From an uncultured Bartonella sp. (GTDB lineage Bacteria > Pseudomonadota > Alphaproteobacteria > Rhizobiales > Rhizobiaceae): a stretch of 64,000 bases of DNA. This document shows positions 17,537 through 26,834 of this stretch, piece by piece. Both the position numbers and the translations under genes were made by a program. The stretch is taken from the NCBI GenBank assembly GCA_945285915.1, contig CALYQL010000005.1:1-64000 (forward strand), in the 5' to 3' direction. Each line of letters opens with the position of its first letter. The stretch's first letter is position 1. Under the pieces are notes generated by a model. That model had not been told where the DNA came from and did no database searches. It worked only from the letters and a program-made list of their open reading frames with translations.

Positions 17537-18526
17537 GTGAATAAGTTTGTAAAACTGATTTATACCGTTATCGGTATTTTGGGCCTCAGCTTAATAACAG
17601 TTGCTCATGCGGCTGTTTATACAAAAGTACCTGGCACAGCCGTTTATGTGAGTGCGCCGGAAGGTTTTCAACTAACCGATCAATTCAGTGGGTTTATTGA
17701 TTCCAAAACAGGGGCGACAATTCTTGTCGCTACCATGCCACCTGCCAGCTCTGAAATGCAGTCACTTTTTAATGACGAAAAACGGTTCAAAGCGCAGATG
17801 GTATCGCAGCATTATATCATCAATCGTCAAACGTTTAGCAAAACACGAGATGGTTTTTTGTTGGCTATATATCAGGGCAAGCAGGAGGCAGCTTCTGTCG
17901 TTTATGATAAATGGTCAACAATGATCTTTGCGTCTAATGCAACCTATGTTGTGACCATTCAGGCGCCAGAAAAAATATCATTTCCTGATACAACGGCAAT
18001 GTCGATTTTCAACTCATTATCTGTTTCCAATGATAATCAGCCAGACGATCAGTTACGCGCATTGCCTTTCACATTTGCAGTTCAATTACCTTTTGAATTT
18101 GTTGGTTCAATAATGAATAGTTCTGCAATGTTGACGATTCCTGCTCTTGAAAAGGATGATGCAGGGCGTCCCGACATTATCCTCTCAAAAGGGCTTGAAA
18201 ATGTTAAAGGGCAATCGCTTGATAATGTGGTCGAAACCTATCTTAAATCCCTCGATGGAACGGTTAACAATATTGAAAATCGCCAAATAACACCGGTTAA
18301 ATTTGCTGGTCACGATGGTCTTCGTCTTCAGGCAACAGCCAGAATGAAGGATAAACCGGTGGATCTTATAATCTACGCCGCGATAGGAAATGATGGGCGT
18401 CCAATGTTTTTGCATGCAACTGGTGAAAAAGGCAAATTGGCTGCTTATAATACCCAGATTGAACAAACAGCCAATAGCGTTGCCCTACGGAATGAGCAAG
18501 AACGCCAATCAAACACTGCTGAATAA
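17537..18526 (+). CDS. Secreted protein of unknown function with two similar domains
   Basis: The GTG at 17537 follows GGAGG with good spacing. The product (329 residues) starts with a signal peptide ending in VAHA, residues 22-25. Two successive domains (about 26-170 and 180-320) share a pattern that begins with a short hydrophobic strand and a peptide of the type VYVSAPEGFQ / FAVQLPFEF and later turns to SKTRDGFLL / VKFAGHDGL, so it looks like an internal duplication, perhaps of a DcrB/PsbP-like fold. That fold guess is inference. I cannot assign a role. It is probably periplasmic and stands alone. Confidence 0.7.
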   Translation: MNKFVKLIYTVIGILGLSLITVAHAAVYTKVPGTAVYVSAPEGFQLTDQFSGFIDSKTGATILVATMPPASSEMQSLFNDEKRFKAQMVSQHYIINRQTFSKTRDGFLLAIYQGKQEAASVVYDKWSTMIFASNATYVVTIQAPEKISFPDTTAMSIFNSLSVSNDNQPDDQLRALPFTFAVQLPFEFVGSIMNSSAMLTIPALEKDDAGRPDIILSKGLENVKGQSLDNVVETYLKSLDGTVNNIENRQITPVKFAGHDGLRLQATARMKDKPVDLIIYAAIGNDGRPMFLHATGEKGKLAAYNTQIEQTANSVALRNEQERQSNTAE

Positions 18527-19515
18527 AGCGCTGGTGAGAGAGAGTTGGAGACGCTCATCCAATAAAGCTCAACAATGCTGATATATTTCTAATGTTTGCT
18601 ATATATCCCAATCATAAGGCTTTATTTGTGTTGGGCAATGCAGCTTGCCACCATTTTATCAATGACATTAAGGCGAACGAATAAGTCCAACTCAATAAAA
18701 CCTATAAGCAGAATTTTTGAAAATTGGTATTAGTTAGACTGTCTATTTTTATAATTTAAAACATCAAAATAATACTATCGCTTATCATGTAAGATAATTG
18801 TTTGTTATGTAAGACATCAGCAGAAATAAAACTTATTTCAACTGTAAAATGATAAAACATCTCTGTAAAATACCAGAAAATTTGAATGATGCACTTATAG
18901 TAAAAAATAAAGACCATTATTTGTTGTTTTGCGGCTTTATTGAGGGAGCTGTGAATATTTATCTTTTTTAAATTCCGTTGTTGGTTTCATCAAAACAGGA
19001 CAAAGCAATGGCGGAAAAACGGCAGAAATAATTTTCTTATAGTTAATTGTCGCAATTGGTTAAACAGCATGAAATACAGTTTTTATAATTATTTTATGAC
19101 CAGTTGGTTTGAGATTACACGATAGAGATTTAAAATATTTACACAGATTTTTTTAAAATAATAATAAATATAAAATAAGATTAATGGTCAAATAAATATT
19201 TAATTTAATTTTTATATATCAATATATTAGGTAAATTTTTAAAACTAAATCAGGTTTGAAGTCGAATATTGGCTATTGACCAATAGAGCCTATTTAAGAA
19301 AAGCGTTTTATAGCTTAATTGATGAATTATGTGCCATCACACGCTTAGCTTGCATCTTACGACGCTCATCTTGCATCTTGTGGTAAGACAAGGTAGTTAA
19401 ATCTCTTAACAAACTATGAAAGTTTAAATCGTTGGTGAATATTAATAACCAATCAATGAATGGTTTGAGCTATTCTGGTAATTAAAACCGGTGATTTAAA
19501 AAGGTTGAAATCTTT
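18527..19515. other. AT-rich spacer of about 1 kb with decayed short duplications
   Basis: No supported gene, RNA or promoter. It contains ATGTAAGATA/ATGTAAGACA 20 bp apart (18787, 18807) and CTTGCATCTT twice 21 bp apart (19349, 19370), remnants of small tandem duplications. The stretch from about 19080 to 19250 is extremely AT-rich. Confidence 0.55.
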
Positions 19516-21324
19516 ATGGCGGAAAAAAAGCGTATTTCGGCATCTGATAAGCGGTTAATTCTACGTTTATTGCGTGATAATTTTCGTAAACATGCCCTCT
19601 GGTACATTTGTGCGATCATAGCAATGTTTGCCATATCAGGCACGACGGCTGCCAGTGCATGGATTATGCGTGATGTGGTTAACCACATTATTGAAGCAAA
19701 TGATTTTACTATAATTGCCTGGGTGTCCGCTGGTGTAGCAGCAATCTTTATTGTTAAAGGCTTTGCGACCTTTGCTCAAACATATTATTTGAGCAAAGCC
19801 GGTAATAGTATTGTTGCTGAACAACAACGTCGTATTTACGACCGATTGATGCAGCAAGGGGTCGCATTTTATCAAAACAATGCATCATCAGACCTTCTGG
19901 TTCGTGTGACACACAATGCGAATTCCGCCCGTAGTATCATTGATATTATTGTAACAACATTCGTCCGCGATCTCTTCTCTGTGTTGAGTTTGCTGGCTGT
20001 TATGTTGATGCAGAACTTTATGTTGAGCATCATAGCCTTGACTGTAGGACCTTTGGCATTTTTTGCTGTTCGGCAAGTGGTAAAGCGCATCAAAAGGCTG
20101 ATGGAAAAAGAATTGTCTTCCATTGCTGAAATTATCCAGGTGATGCAGGAGACCTCTATTGGTATTCGCGTTGTGAAAGCTTTTTCGCTTGAAGGGCTTA
20201 TGAAACGCAGAATGAATAAAGCCATTACCGATGTTGAAATGCGTGCCAACGGCATTGCCACATTGGAAGCCGCAACGAGCCCGATTATGGAAACATTGGC
20301 TGGTATAGCAATTGCTATCGTCATTTGTTTCTCAGGCTATATGGCAACGCAACGTGCTGGTGTCCAAGGCGAGTTGATGTCTTTTATTGTTGCGCTTCTT
20401 TTAGCCTATGAACCAGCGAAAAGACTGGCAAATGTTCGCGTCAAGATTGAATCCGGCATGATCGGTGTTCGTATGATGTTTGAGATTCTCGATCACCCGA
20501 TTACCATTATGGAACGTGAGGACGCAGTTGACCTTGAAAAATCTAAAGGTAATGTCCGCTTTGAGAATGTTGGTTTTTCCTATATCGAAGATCACATGGT
20601 TCTCCATAATATCAATCTGGATATTCCTGCCGGTAAAATGACCGCTTTGGTTGGTCCGTCTGGTTCTGGTAAATCAACCATGATTAACTTGATTATGCGC
20701 CTTTATGATCCGGTAGAAGGGCGCATCATGATTGATGGGCAAGACATTCGCGATGTGACATTCAAATCGCTGCGTCAGCTTATGTCTTATGTCGGACAAG
20801 ATACATTTCTATTTCAGGGATCTGTGAAATATAATATCGGGCTAGGGCGCGAGGGTGCCACAGACGAAGAAATTATCGAAGCCGCAAAAGCAGCCAATGC
20901 CCATGATTTTATTCTTGGACTACCAAAGGGTTATGACACAGATGTCGGTGATAATGGCAATCACTTGTCTGGCGGACAAAAACAACGTGTTGCAATTGCG
21001 CGTGCCATGTTGCGCAACAGTGAGATATTGATATTGGACGAAGCAACCAGTGCGCTTGATTCTGAATCGGAAGCCTTGATCAAGGAAGCTTTGGCGCGTC
21101 TTACAACCAATCGGACAACAATTGTTATTGCCCACCGTCTGTCAACAATTTCACGTGCTGACAAAATTGTTGTTATGAAAGATGGTGAAATTGCCGAACA
21201 AGGAACACAACCTGAATTGTTGAGAATTGAAGACGGTCTTTATAAGCATCTTCATGATTTGCAGTTCCGTGATCCTGATTTTGATGAGGTCGATGAACTT
21301 GTGAAGCATGATGCCAGCAAGTGA
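19516..21324 (+). CDS. ABC transporter, fused permease and ATPase (MsbA/exporter type)
   Basis: Homodimeric type I ABC exporter in the inner membrane. Six transmembrane segments lie in residues 30-310 and the ATPase domain in 345-590. Walker A is GPSGSGKST (about 381), the signature is LSGGQKQRVAIARA (about 485), Walker B is ILILDEAT (about 504), and the H-loop is IVIAHRLSTI. The family includes lipid A flippase MsbA and drug or lipid exporters; 602 residues fits. The basic N-terminus (MAEKKRISASDKRL) is typical of rhizobial members. The substrate is not determinable. It is preceded by a 1-kb spacer and followed by a hairpin. Confidence 0.9.
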   Translation: MAEKKRISASDKRLILRLLRDNFRKHALWYICAIIAMFAISGTTAASAWIMRDVVNHIIEANDFTIIAWVSAGVAAIFIVKGFATFAQTYYLSKAGNSIVAEQQRRIYDRLMQQGVAFYQNNASSDLLVRVTHNANSARSIIDIIVTTFVRDLFSVLSLLAVMLMQNFMLSIIALTVGPLAFFAVRQVVKRIKRLMEKELSSIAEIIQVMQETSIGIRVVKAFSLEGLMKRRMNKAITDVEMRANGIATLEAATSPIMETLAGIAIAIVICFSGYMATQRAGVQGELMSFIVALLLAYEPAKRLANVRVKIESGMIGVRMMFEILDHPITIMEREDAVDLEKSKGNVRFENVGFSYIEDHMVLHNINLDIPAGKMTALVGPSGSGKSTMINLIMRLYDPVEGRIMIDGQDIRDVTFKSLRQLMSYVGQDTFLFQGSVKYNIGLGREGATDEEIIEAAKAANAHDFILGLPKGYDTDVGDNGNHLSGGQKQRVAIARAMLRNSEILILDEATSALDSESEALIKEALARLTTNRTTIVIAHRLSTISRADKIVVMKDGEIAEQGTQPELLRIEDGLYKHLHDLQFRDPDFDEVDELVKHDASK

Positions 21325-21370
21325 TCTGTCAGACGCTGATAATTCAATAAGATCATAAGACACTTTTACC

Positions 21371-21397
21371 GACCGGTTCAATTCGATTGAACCGGTC
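21371..21397 (+). terminator. Hairpin/terminator after the ABC exporter gene
   Basis: Twelve-base perfect arms (21371-21382 and 21386-21397) around a TCG loop, 47 bp after the stop. The T run is poor on the plus strand, so termination may be Rho-assisted. Confidence 0.65.
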
Positions 21398-21505
21398 ACT
21401 TGATTGGCGTAACCTCTCCCTTATAAATATATTCGCATCAGCTTTTTCATAAGTTGGTGCTGTGCAATGCTCTATTTTGAAGAGCCCTTATAAGGAGAAT
21501 GATCG

Positions 21506-22519
21506 ATGAAAGCTGTGGGCTATTTTGAGAATCTACCTATAACTGACGAAAGGGCGCTTCAAGATCTCACCCTTGATACGCCTGATATTGGCGACTATGA
21601 CCTTCTTGTTGAAGTAAAAGCTATTTCAGTTAATCCGATAGATGTAAAAACCCGCCAAAGCGCTAAACCGACAGATGGCAAACCACGTATTTTAGGTTTT
21701 GATGCTGCTGGTGTCGTGGTGAAAAAGGGCAAGAATGTAAAGGACTTCAATGCAGGTGATGAGGTCTTTTATGCTGGCGCTATTAATCGGCAAGGTTCCA
21801 ACAGTGAATATCAGGCTATTGATAGCCGGATTGTTGCGCTAAAACCTAAAAGTATTGATTTCAAAACAGCGGCCGCCATGCCGTTAACGTCTTTAACTGC
21901 ATATGAGATGTTGTTTGATCGTATCAATATTTCAAAACCTGTTCACCATGGCAAAAATGCATTTTTGATGATTGGCGGAGCTGGCGGTGTCGGCTCTATT
22001 GCTATCCAATTGGCAAGGCATCTTTCCGATGTTGAGATTATTGCAACAGCTTCTCGCCCACAATCGCGCGAATGGGCATTAAAAATGGGTGCGCATCATG
22101 TCATTGATCATAGCCAACCCTTTCAGCCACAACTGGAAAAAATCGGTTTTCCCAATCCTGCCTTTATTTTTTCAACTGCAAACTCTGATGGTTATCTTCC
22201 TCAATATGCACAAATCATCAGTCCACAAGGCCGCTTGGGATTGATAGATGGCCCCAAGGTTTTTGATATAAATCCTCTGAAAATGAAGAGTATTTCGGTG
22301 CATTGGGAATCAATGTTTACTCGTTCAATGTTTGTTACAGATGATATTTCGCGACAAGGTGAAATATTGCGGCATGTTGCGCAATTGATTGATGAGAAAA
22401 AGATTGTCCCGACACTTTCAAAAGTTATGTCACCAATTAATGCCGAAAATTTGCGTGAGGCACACCGTTTAATCGAAACACAACGTTCTGTTGGCAAACT
22501 TGTCATTGAAAATTTCTAA
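21506..22519 (+). CDS. Zinc-type alcohol dehydrogenase / quinone oxidoreductase family protein
   Basis: Medium-chain dehydrogenase/reductase that would use NADPH; cytoplasmic. The N-terminal GroES-like domain has VNPIDVKTRQ (about 40-50), and the Rossmann motif GGAGGVGSIA starts near residue 157. Catalytic-zinc cysteines of true alcohol dehydrogenases are absent, as in the quinone-oxidoreductase subgroup. The start follows AAGGAG at a good distance. Length 337 is typical. It is a single gene ended by a strong palindrome. The in vivo substrate is unknown. Confidence 0.85.
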   Translation: MKAVGYFENLPITDERALQDLTLDTPDIGDYDLLVEVKAISVNPIDVKTRQSAKPTDGKPRILGFDAAGVVVKKGKNVKDFNAGDEVFYAGAINRQGSNSEYQAIDSRIVALKPKSIDFKTAAAMPLTSLTAYEMLFDRINISKPVHHGKNAFLMIGGAGGVGSIAIQLARHLSDVEIIATASRPQSREWALKMGAHHVIDHSQPFQPQLEKIGFPNPAFIFSTANSDGYLPQYAQIISPQGRLGLIDGPKVFDINPLKMKSISVHWESMFTRSMFVTDDISRQGEILRHVAQLIDEKKIVPTLSKVMSPINAENLREAHRLIETQRSVGKLVIENF

Positions 22520-22523
22520 ATGA

Positions 22524-22545
22524 ATGGCGGCAATATTGCCGCCAT
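22524..22545. terminator. Palindromic bidirectional terminator
   Basis: A perfect 22-base palindrome of ATGGCGGCAAT and its complement, between the convergent dehydrogenase and aspartoacylase-like genes, five bases after the former's stop. T runs are short on both sides. Confidence 0.7.
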
Positions 22546-22590
22546 AAAACTCATATGTTGATAGGCTTAACCCCTATCCAGATCAGATAG

Positions 22591-23550
22591 TTACAGCAAG
22601 CGCCCAAGACGTACCGCTGTTGTTCCTTTACGGGCATGGCGCATTGTCGGTTGCACAAGGATGCAATTGTCATACGGTGTCTTGATTTCTTCGGTACCGT
22701 CATAAGCAATAACAGTGCCTGCCTTATCAATCTGCTGCATGCCCTCAAAATCATTTGCAAAATGAAACTGGTCGGTTTTAATCGTAACAGCATCTGTAAT
22801 ATCAACTAGTTTTTGTTGCAGTTCTTTTGTCGGTAGCAGGTAATTTTCAATATCTTCTTTATCAGCAATACCGGCAACCATTAAAAATCTCGCAGCGACA
22901 TCAAGTGCAGCTGGATAGGCTTGCTTTTCAAAGTGATGGCCGGATTCAAATAGAACCGCTGCCTTCTCACTTTCAGGATCACCAAAACCTGCATAATCGC
23001 GTAACCGTTTCCCCGCTTTATGCCCCTTATCCATGACAATATAGTCTGGGACACCAATTGCACGGGCAAGTTCTTCGCCCTTTTTCAGGTATCCACCCAT
23101 CATAATTGCTGGGTCCGCTTCATGCATAGAATGAAGATCTAGCAATAGGTCAACTTGGTCAACAACAGGGCGCAAGGCACGTGCTCTAAGTAGCTCTTTT
23201 GTTGTACGCGGTCCATCCAGTGCTTCTTCGTTCCATACGCGATTCATATCTTCATCAAGAAATCTGGTTGCATCAGGGGTGTCTGGTGAAAAAGCCTCAT
23301 AGGCGGCAACATTGGCAAAGGCCAAAGTCAGTGTACCCCGTTTGGGCTTGAAGTTGTCTCGCAATAAACGGTCAACCACCAAGGCTCCACTAATTTCATT
23401 GCCATGAATCAAAGACATTATCATGGCATGTTTACCCGGGTTTTCGGACTTGAATTGATAGACATATTCAACGCCGCAATTTCCTTCTCTCCACGGTGTT
23501 ATATCAGGAAAAGGCAATTCTATTGGATATTGTTTAAGATGATTCTTCAT
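22591..23550 (-). CDS. Succinylglutamate desuccinylase/aspartoacylase-family zinc hydrolase
   Basis: M14-like zinc amidohydrolase that removes an acyl group from an N-acyl amino acid in the cytoplasm. Zinc ligands His49 and Glu52 (HGNEISG) and His140 (LDLHSM) and the catalytic Glu202 (FESGHH) are visible. RVWNEE at 104-109 is the substrate-binding Arg region. Length 319 matches the AstE/AspA family. It is the last gene of a leftward set: LysR regulator, MHS transporter, this hydrolase, with only 19 bp between transporter and hydrolase. That suggests import and deacylation of one compound. N-acetylaspartate- or N-acetyl-diaminobutyrate-like substrates are possible but unproven. Confidence 0.88.
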   Translation of the reverse strand: MKNHLKQYPIELPFPDITPWREGNCGVEYVYQFKSENPGKHAMIMSLIHGNEISGALVVDRLLRDNFKPKRGTLTLAFANVAAYEAFSPDTPDATRFLDEDMNRVWNEEALDGPRTTKELLRARALRPVVDQVDLLLDLHSMHEADPAIMMGGYLKKGEELARAIGVPDYIVMDKGHKAGKRLRDYAGFGDPESEKAAVLFESGHHFEKQAYPAALDVAARFLMVAGIADKEDIENYLLPTKELQQKLVDITDAVTIKTDQFHFANDFEGMQQIDKAGTVIAYDGTEEIKTPYDNCILVQPTMRHARKGTTAVRLGRLL

Positions 23551-23569
23551 GATTGTTCCCTGTAATCTT

Positions 23570-24880
23570 TTACTCCACCGCTTTCGTGTGATGGCGGCGT
23601 GCTAAAAGGAAAATTGATATGAGACTGAGTAAAACTGTAAACATGACATAAAAGCTGGGTGACATGTTGTTTTTGGTTGTCTGGATAAGCCAGGTCGCTA
23701 TCAATGGCGCAAAGCCACCAAAAATCGTTACAGACACATTATAGCTGACAGCAAGCCCTGTACTGCGCACATTGGTCGGAAAAATTTCGGCAATGAGTGC
23801 AGGCATTGCCGCCAAGCTACAAGCCAAAAGAAAACCAACGAAGGCCTGTACAGCAAACAACACAGCCGGTATCGGCATCGCGTTGAGAATGTAGAATAGC
23901 GGCCATGATGTGATACCAAGAAATAATAGCGATACACCAACAATCCGGATACGTCCAAACCGGTCGGATACTGCCCCAACCATTGGCGAAACAACGAGTA
24001 GCATAAATCCAGTAATCATTGCCCCGATAAAGGAGAAGGTTTCAGGCAAATGGAGTTGCTTGATGGCATAGGTTGGCATGTAAATTTTATGAACATAGTT
24101 GAATGCCGTGGCTGCAGCGACAACACCAATACATAATAAAATATTACGCCAATTATATTTGATTAGGTCATGTAAAGGTGTGTTTTTAGGACGAATTGTC
24201 TTTATATTTTCAAAATCGGCCGTTTCAGATACGCTGCGGCGTATGTACCAGCCAATGGGACCAATCAAGAGTCCGAAAGCAAAGGCTATGCGCCAGCCCC
24301 AATTATTCAGTTGTTCTGGCGTCAGTACCGCAAATAATAATGCGCTGAAACCGGCTGCAAATACAGTTGCCAATCCTTGCGTTGACATTTGGAAACTGGC
24401 AAAAAAGCCACGTCTATCAATGCCGGCGTGTTCTACGAGAAAGGCGACAGAGGAGCCAAATTCTCCACCAGTTGAAAAGCCCTGCAGCATTCGCGCAATG
24501 ATGATGATGAGCGGTGCCCAAAAGCCGATCGTTTCATATGTTGGGCAAAATGTTATCAACGCTGTGCCAACCACCATCAAGGTGATGGAAAGTGACATAG
24601 ATGCTTTGCGTCCAGCCTTATCGGCATAACTACCCAATATGATTGAACCAAGTGGTCTGGTAATAAATGATATGCCAAATGTTCCAACCGAGATGAGTAG
24701 TGATACGGCGCTGTCTTTATTTGGAAAGAACAAATGCCCAATTGTAATAGCAAAATAGCCGTAAATCAGAATATCATAGAATTCCAGCGCATTTCCTGCA
24801 CTTGCGGCAGCAAATTCGCGCCAGTGTTGCCTGATACTTTGTCGGATTGACGGTTTACGTCCCCTTGTTTCTTGTCCCAT
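23570..24880 (-). CDS. MFS transporter, MHS family, second copy
   Basis: Inner-membrane metabolite:H+ symporter with twelve segments. GNALEFYDILIYGYF is the first-helix signature, and GSYADKAGRKASM marks loop 2-3. I start at the ATG at 24880 (after GAGGGAAAC), not at a TTG five codons upstream. Length 436. It is clearly a paralogue of the transporter at 6379 but distinct in sequence. Its partners are a LysR regulator upstream and an acyl-amino-acid hydrolase 19 bp downstream. Confidence 0.87.
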   Translation of the reverse strand: MGQETRGRKPSIRQSIRQHWREFAAASAGNALEFYDILIYGYFAITIGHLFFPNKDSAVSLLISVGTFGISFITRPLGSIILGSYADKAGRKASMSLSITLMVVGTALITFCPTYETIGFWAPLIIIIARMLQGFSTGGEFGSSVAFLVEHAGIDRRGFFASFQMSTQGLATVFAAGFSALLFAVLTPEQLNNWGWRIAFAFGLLIGPIGWYIRRSVSETADFENIKTIRPKNTPLHDLIKYNWRNILLCIGVVAAATAFNYVHKIYMPTYAIKQLHLPETFSFIGAMITGFMLLVVSPMVGAVSDRFGRIRIVGVSLLFLGITSWPLFYILNAMPIPAVLFAVQAFVGFLLACSLAAMPALIAEIFPTNVRSTGLAVSYNVSVTIFGGFAPLIATWLIQTTKNNMSPSFYVMFTVLLSLISIFLLARRHHTKAVE

Positions 24881-25068
24881 GTTTCCCTCTACCAATTTCA
24901 GGTTTTTAAATTTTTGTAATTTTATTTATGAAAACCGTTATTGATCCGGTCTATTGCAGTTTCCGTGTCGCGAAGGGTTTTCACGACCGTTGGCAATCAA
25001 CCAGTTTTGGTAAATTCTAAACTAGAGAGAGGGCAAAATACCCGTGCTTATTTTGCACAAGTCTGTGC

Positions 25069-25968
25069 TTATTTTAAACGGTCATTAGTATAGTACGCCC
25101 ATATCTTATCAACGATAGGGTGGCTGGAAAATTTCTTGCGATAAAGCGCTATGTCAACCGGCATAAGCCATTCTGGTTTTTCAATTTGTACCACACGCCC
25201 ACTGTCTATGGCTGGTTTACAAAGCTGATAGGGCAACCAAGCTAACCCTAAACCGCCAGCCACCAATTCAACGATAGAACTAAAAGAGTCTGTTTCGTGC
25301 ACAACGTGCAAATTCGGCTTGTCCTCAAGTGTGGCAAGATGGCGTGTTATAATGGTTTTGAGAGCCGTTGTTGGTAAAAAAGCCAGAAATGGGTCAGACT
25401 GTTCTGTCATTCCCGTAAAAATTGGTTGCCCGGTTTCGTCCGCGGCACTAATGGGGACAAGCGTTTCATGGGCAATTGTCAACCAGTTAAACTGTGCCGG
25501 ATTAATGCGCAATCGCGTATGATAGCTTGAATATGCCAATAAAAGGTCAGCTTCATTGTTTGCAAGGGCTGCAATTGCACTTTCATTGCTGCCTGCGATA
25601 ATGCGCGTTTGAAATGTCGCGACATTTTCGTTCATTTCCTTGTACCATTGCGGAAAGAACGTGACCGATAAAGCAACACCTGTTGCTATTCTAAGATCAG
25701 GCTGGGCATCACCTTTTCGGGCGGTCAAACGCTCTTGCAGGAGGCGCATTGTTTCCAATATATCCGTGGCAGCTTCAAGAACAATGATACCATCTGCTGT
25801 AAGCTCTACCGGCTTCTTTCGCTCGACAAGCGGAACGCCAGCCCATTCCTCCAGCAGTTTAATGCGCCGCCCAAAAGCTGGATGGGTAACATGACGGTTT
25901 TCCGCTGCTTTGGTAAAACTACGGGTGCGGGCCAATTCCAAAAAATCTTTTAGCCACACCACAAGCAT
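25069..25968 (-). CDS. LysR-family transcriptional regulator
   Basis: DNA-binding regulator with an N-terminal winged helix-turn-helix (residues 4-62, ARTRSFTKAAENRHVTHPAF) and a periplasmic-binding-like effector domain (about 90-295). Length 299 is standard. The helix-turn-helix resembles the subgroup of E. coli YjiE/HypT. It is read in the same direction as, and 188 bp upstream of, the MHS transporter gene, so it most likely controls the transporter-hydrolase pair, with an acyl amino acid or similar as co-inducer. This is inference from position. Confidence 0.9.
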   Translation of the reverse strand: MLVVWLKDFLELARTRSFTKAAENRHVTHPAFGRRIKLLEEWAGVPLVERKKPVELTADGIIVLEAATDILETMRLLQERLTARKGDAQPDLRIATGVALSVTFFPQWYKEMNENVATFQTRIIAGSNESAIAALANNEADLLLAYSSYHTRLRINPAQFNWLTIAHETLVPISAADETGQPIFTGMTEQSDPFLAFLPTTALKTIITRHLATLEDKPNLHVVHETDSFSSIVELVAGGLGLAWLPYQLCKPAIDSGRVVQIEKPEWLMPVDIALYRKKFSSHPIVDKIWAYYTNDRLK

Positions 25969-25979
25969 GATAGTTTCCT

Positions 25980-26834
25980 TTAGTCCGGACGGCGATAACA
26001 GGTTGGTTGTGCATAATGACGAGCTATACGGGCAATAGCTTGTTCTAACGGTTCTATTTTCACATTCATGGAAGCACCATTGGCATGAATGATATTTTGA
26101 TGGTCGACCATAATGGCGACATGCCCTTTCCAGAATACTAGATCGCCACGCTGTAGCCCGTCAGATGGGTCAATGTCGGTACCAATTGTGTTTACCTGCA
26201 TATCAGTGTCACGCAGTACCCGTTTGCCTGCCATCATCATGGAGAGTTGCACCAAGCCCGAACAATCAATTCCAAGGCCACTTTTGCCGCCCCAAAGATA
26301 AGGTGTGTGAATGAGATTTTCCGCAGTGCTAACATAGTCTGGGCTTATGTGTGCTATCAGAGCAAGATGATCGGCAATTACATAATTACCATTATCAAGT
26401 TTGGCATAAAGTGTCGCCCGCGTTTCACTTTCACCAACAATTGTCACTTTGCTGCCTATGGATAAAGCAGACACCATAGGGCTTCTTAAGTCTGCGTTTT
26501 CATATTGAAAGCTTCGTGGCGCAATAACAATATGTGTAGGCGTTGACTGAAAATCACCCAAATTTACCTGTTCGACATATCCCACATAGCCGTCTTGTAA
26601 AGATTGAACCCAGCAAAATTTGTCAGCTGTTTCAAAAACCAATACATCTTCACCAAAAAGACATTCACTCTGTCTTTCCGACTTTCTATCAGGAATTTTA
26701 TAAAGTGCAGCCACTGGTGCTATAACCCGCATAAGCTTGCCTGTGACATAGCGCGGTGCGTCTATTATTCCTCGTAAGCGCTCATCAGCCAGATCTGGCC
26801 GATAAGCGTTAAGACGTTGGTCGAGATTATCCAT
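25980..26834 (-). CDS. NlpC/P60-family cell-wall endopeptidase
   Basis: Cysteine peptidase that cuts within peptidoglycan stem peptides. The catalytic Cys191 (GIDCSGLVQ), His238 (WKGHVAIMV) and His250 are in place. Two SH3-like modules precede it (about 30-95 and 100-165). The start at 26834 overlaps the stop of the aminopeptidase by one base (TGATG), so the two are translationally coupled. Frames further upstream lie inside the aminopeptidase. No signal peptide is visible, as in cytoplasmic muropeptide-recycling members. It is the last gene of the his-coaA operon. Confidence 0.9.
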   Translation of the reverse strand: MDNLDQRLNAYRPDLADERLRGIIDAPRYVTGKLMRVIAPVAALYKIPDRKSERQSECLFGEDVLVFETADKFCWVQSLQDGYVGYVEQVNLGDFQSTPTHIVIAPRSFQYENADLRSPMVSALSIGSKVTIVGESETRATLYAKLDNGNYVIADHLALIAHISPDYVSTAENLIHTPYLWGGKSGLGIDCSGLVQLSMMMAGKRVLRDTDMQVNTIGTDIDPSDGLQRGDLVFWKGHVAIMVDHQNIIHANGASMNVKIEPLEQAIARIARHYAQPTCYRRPD

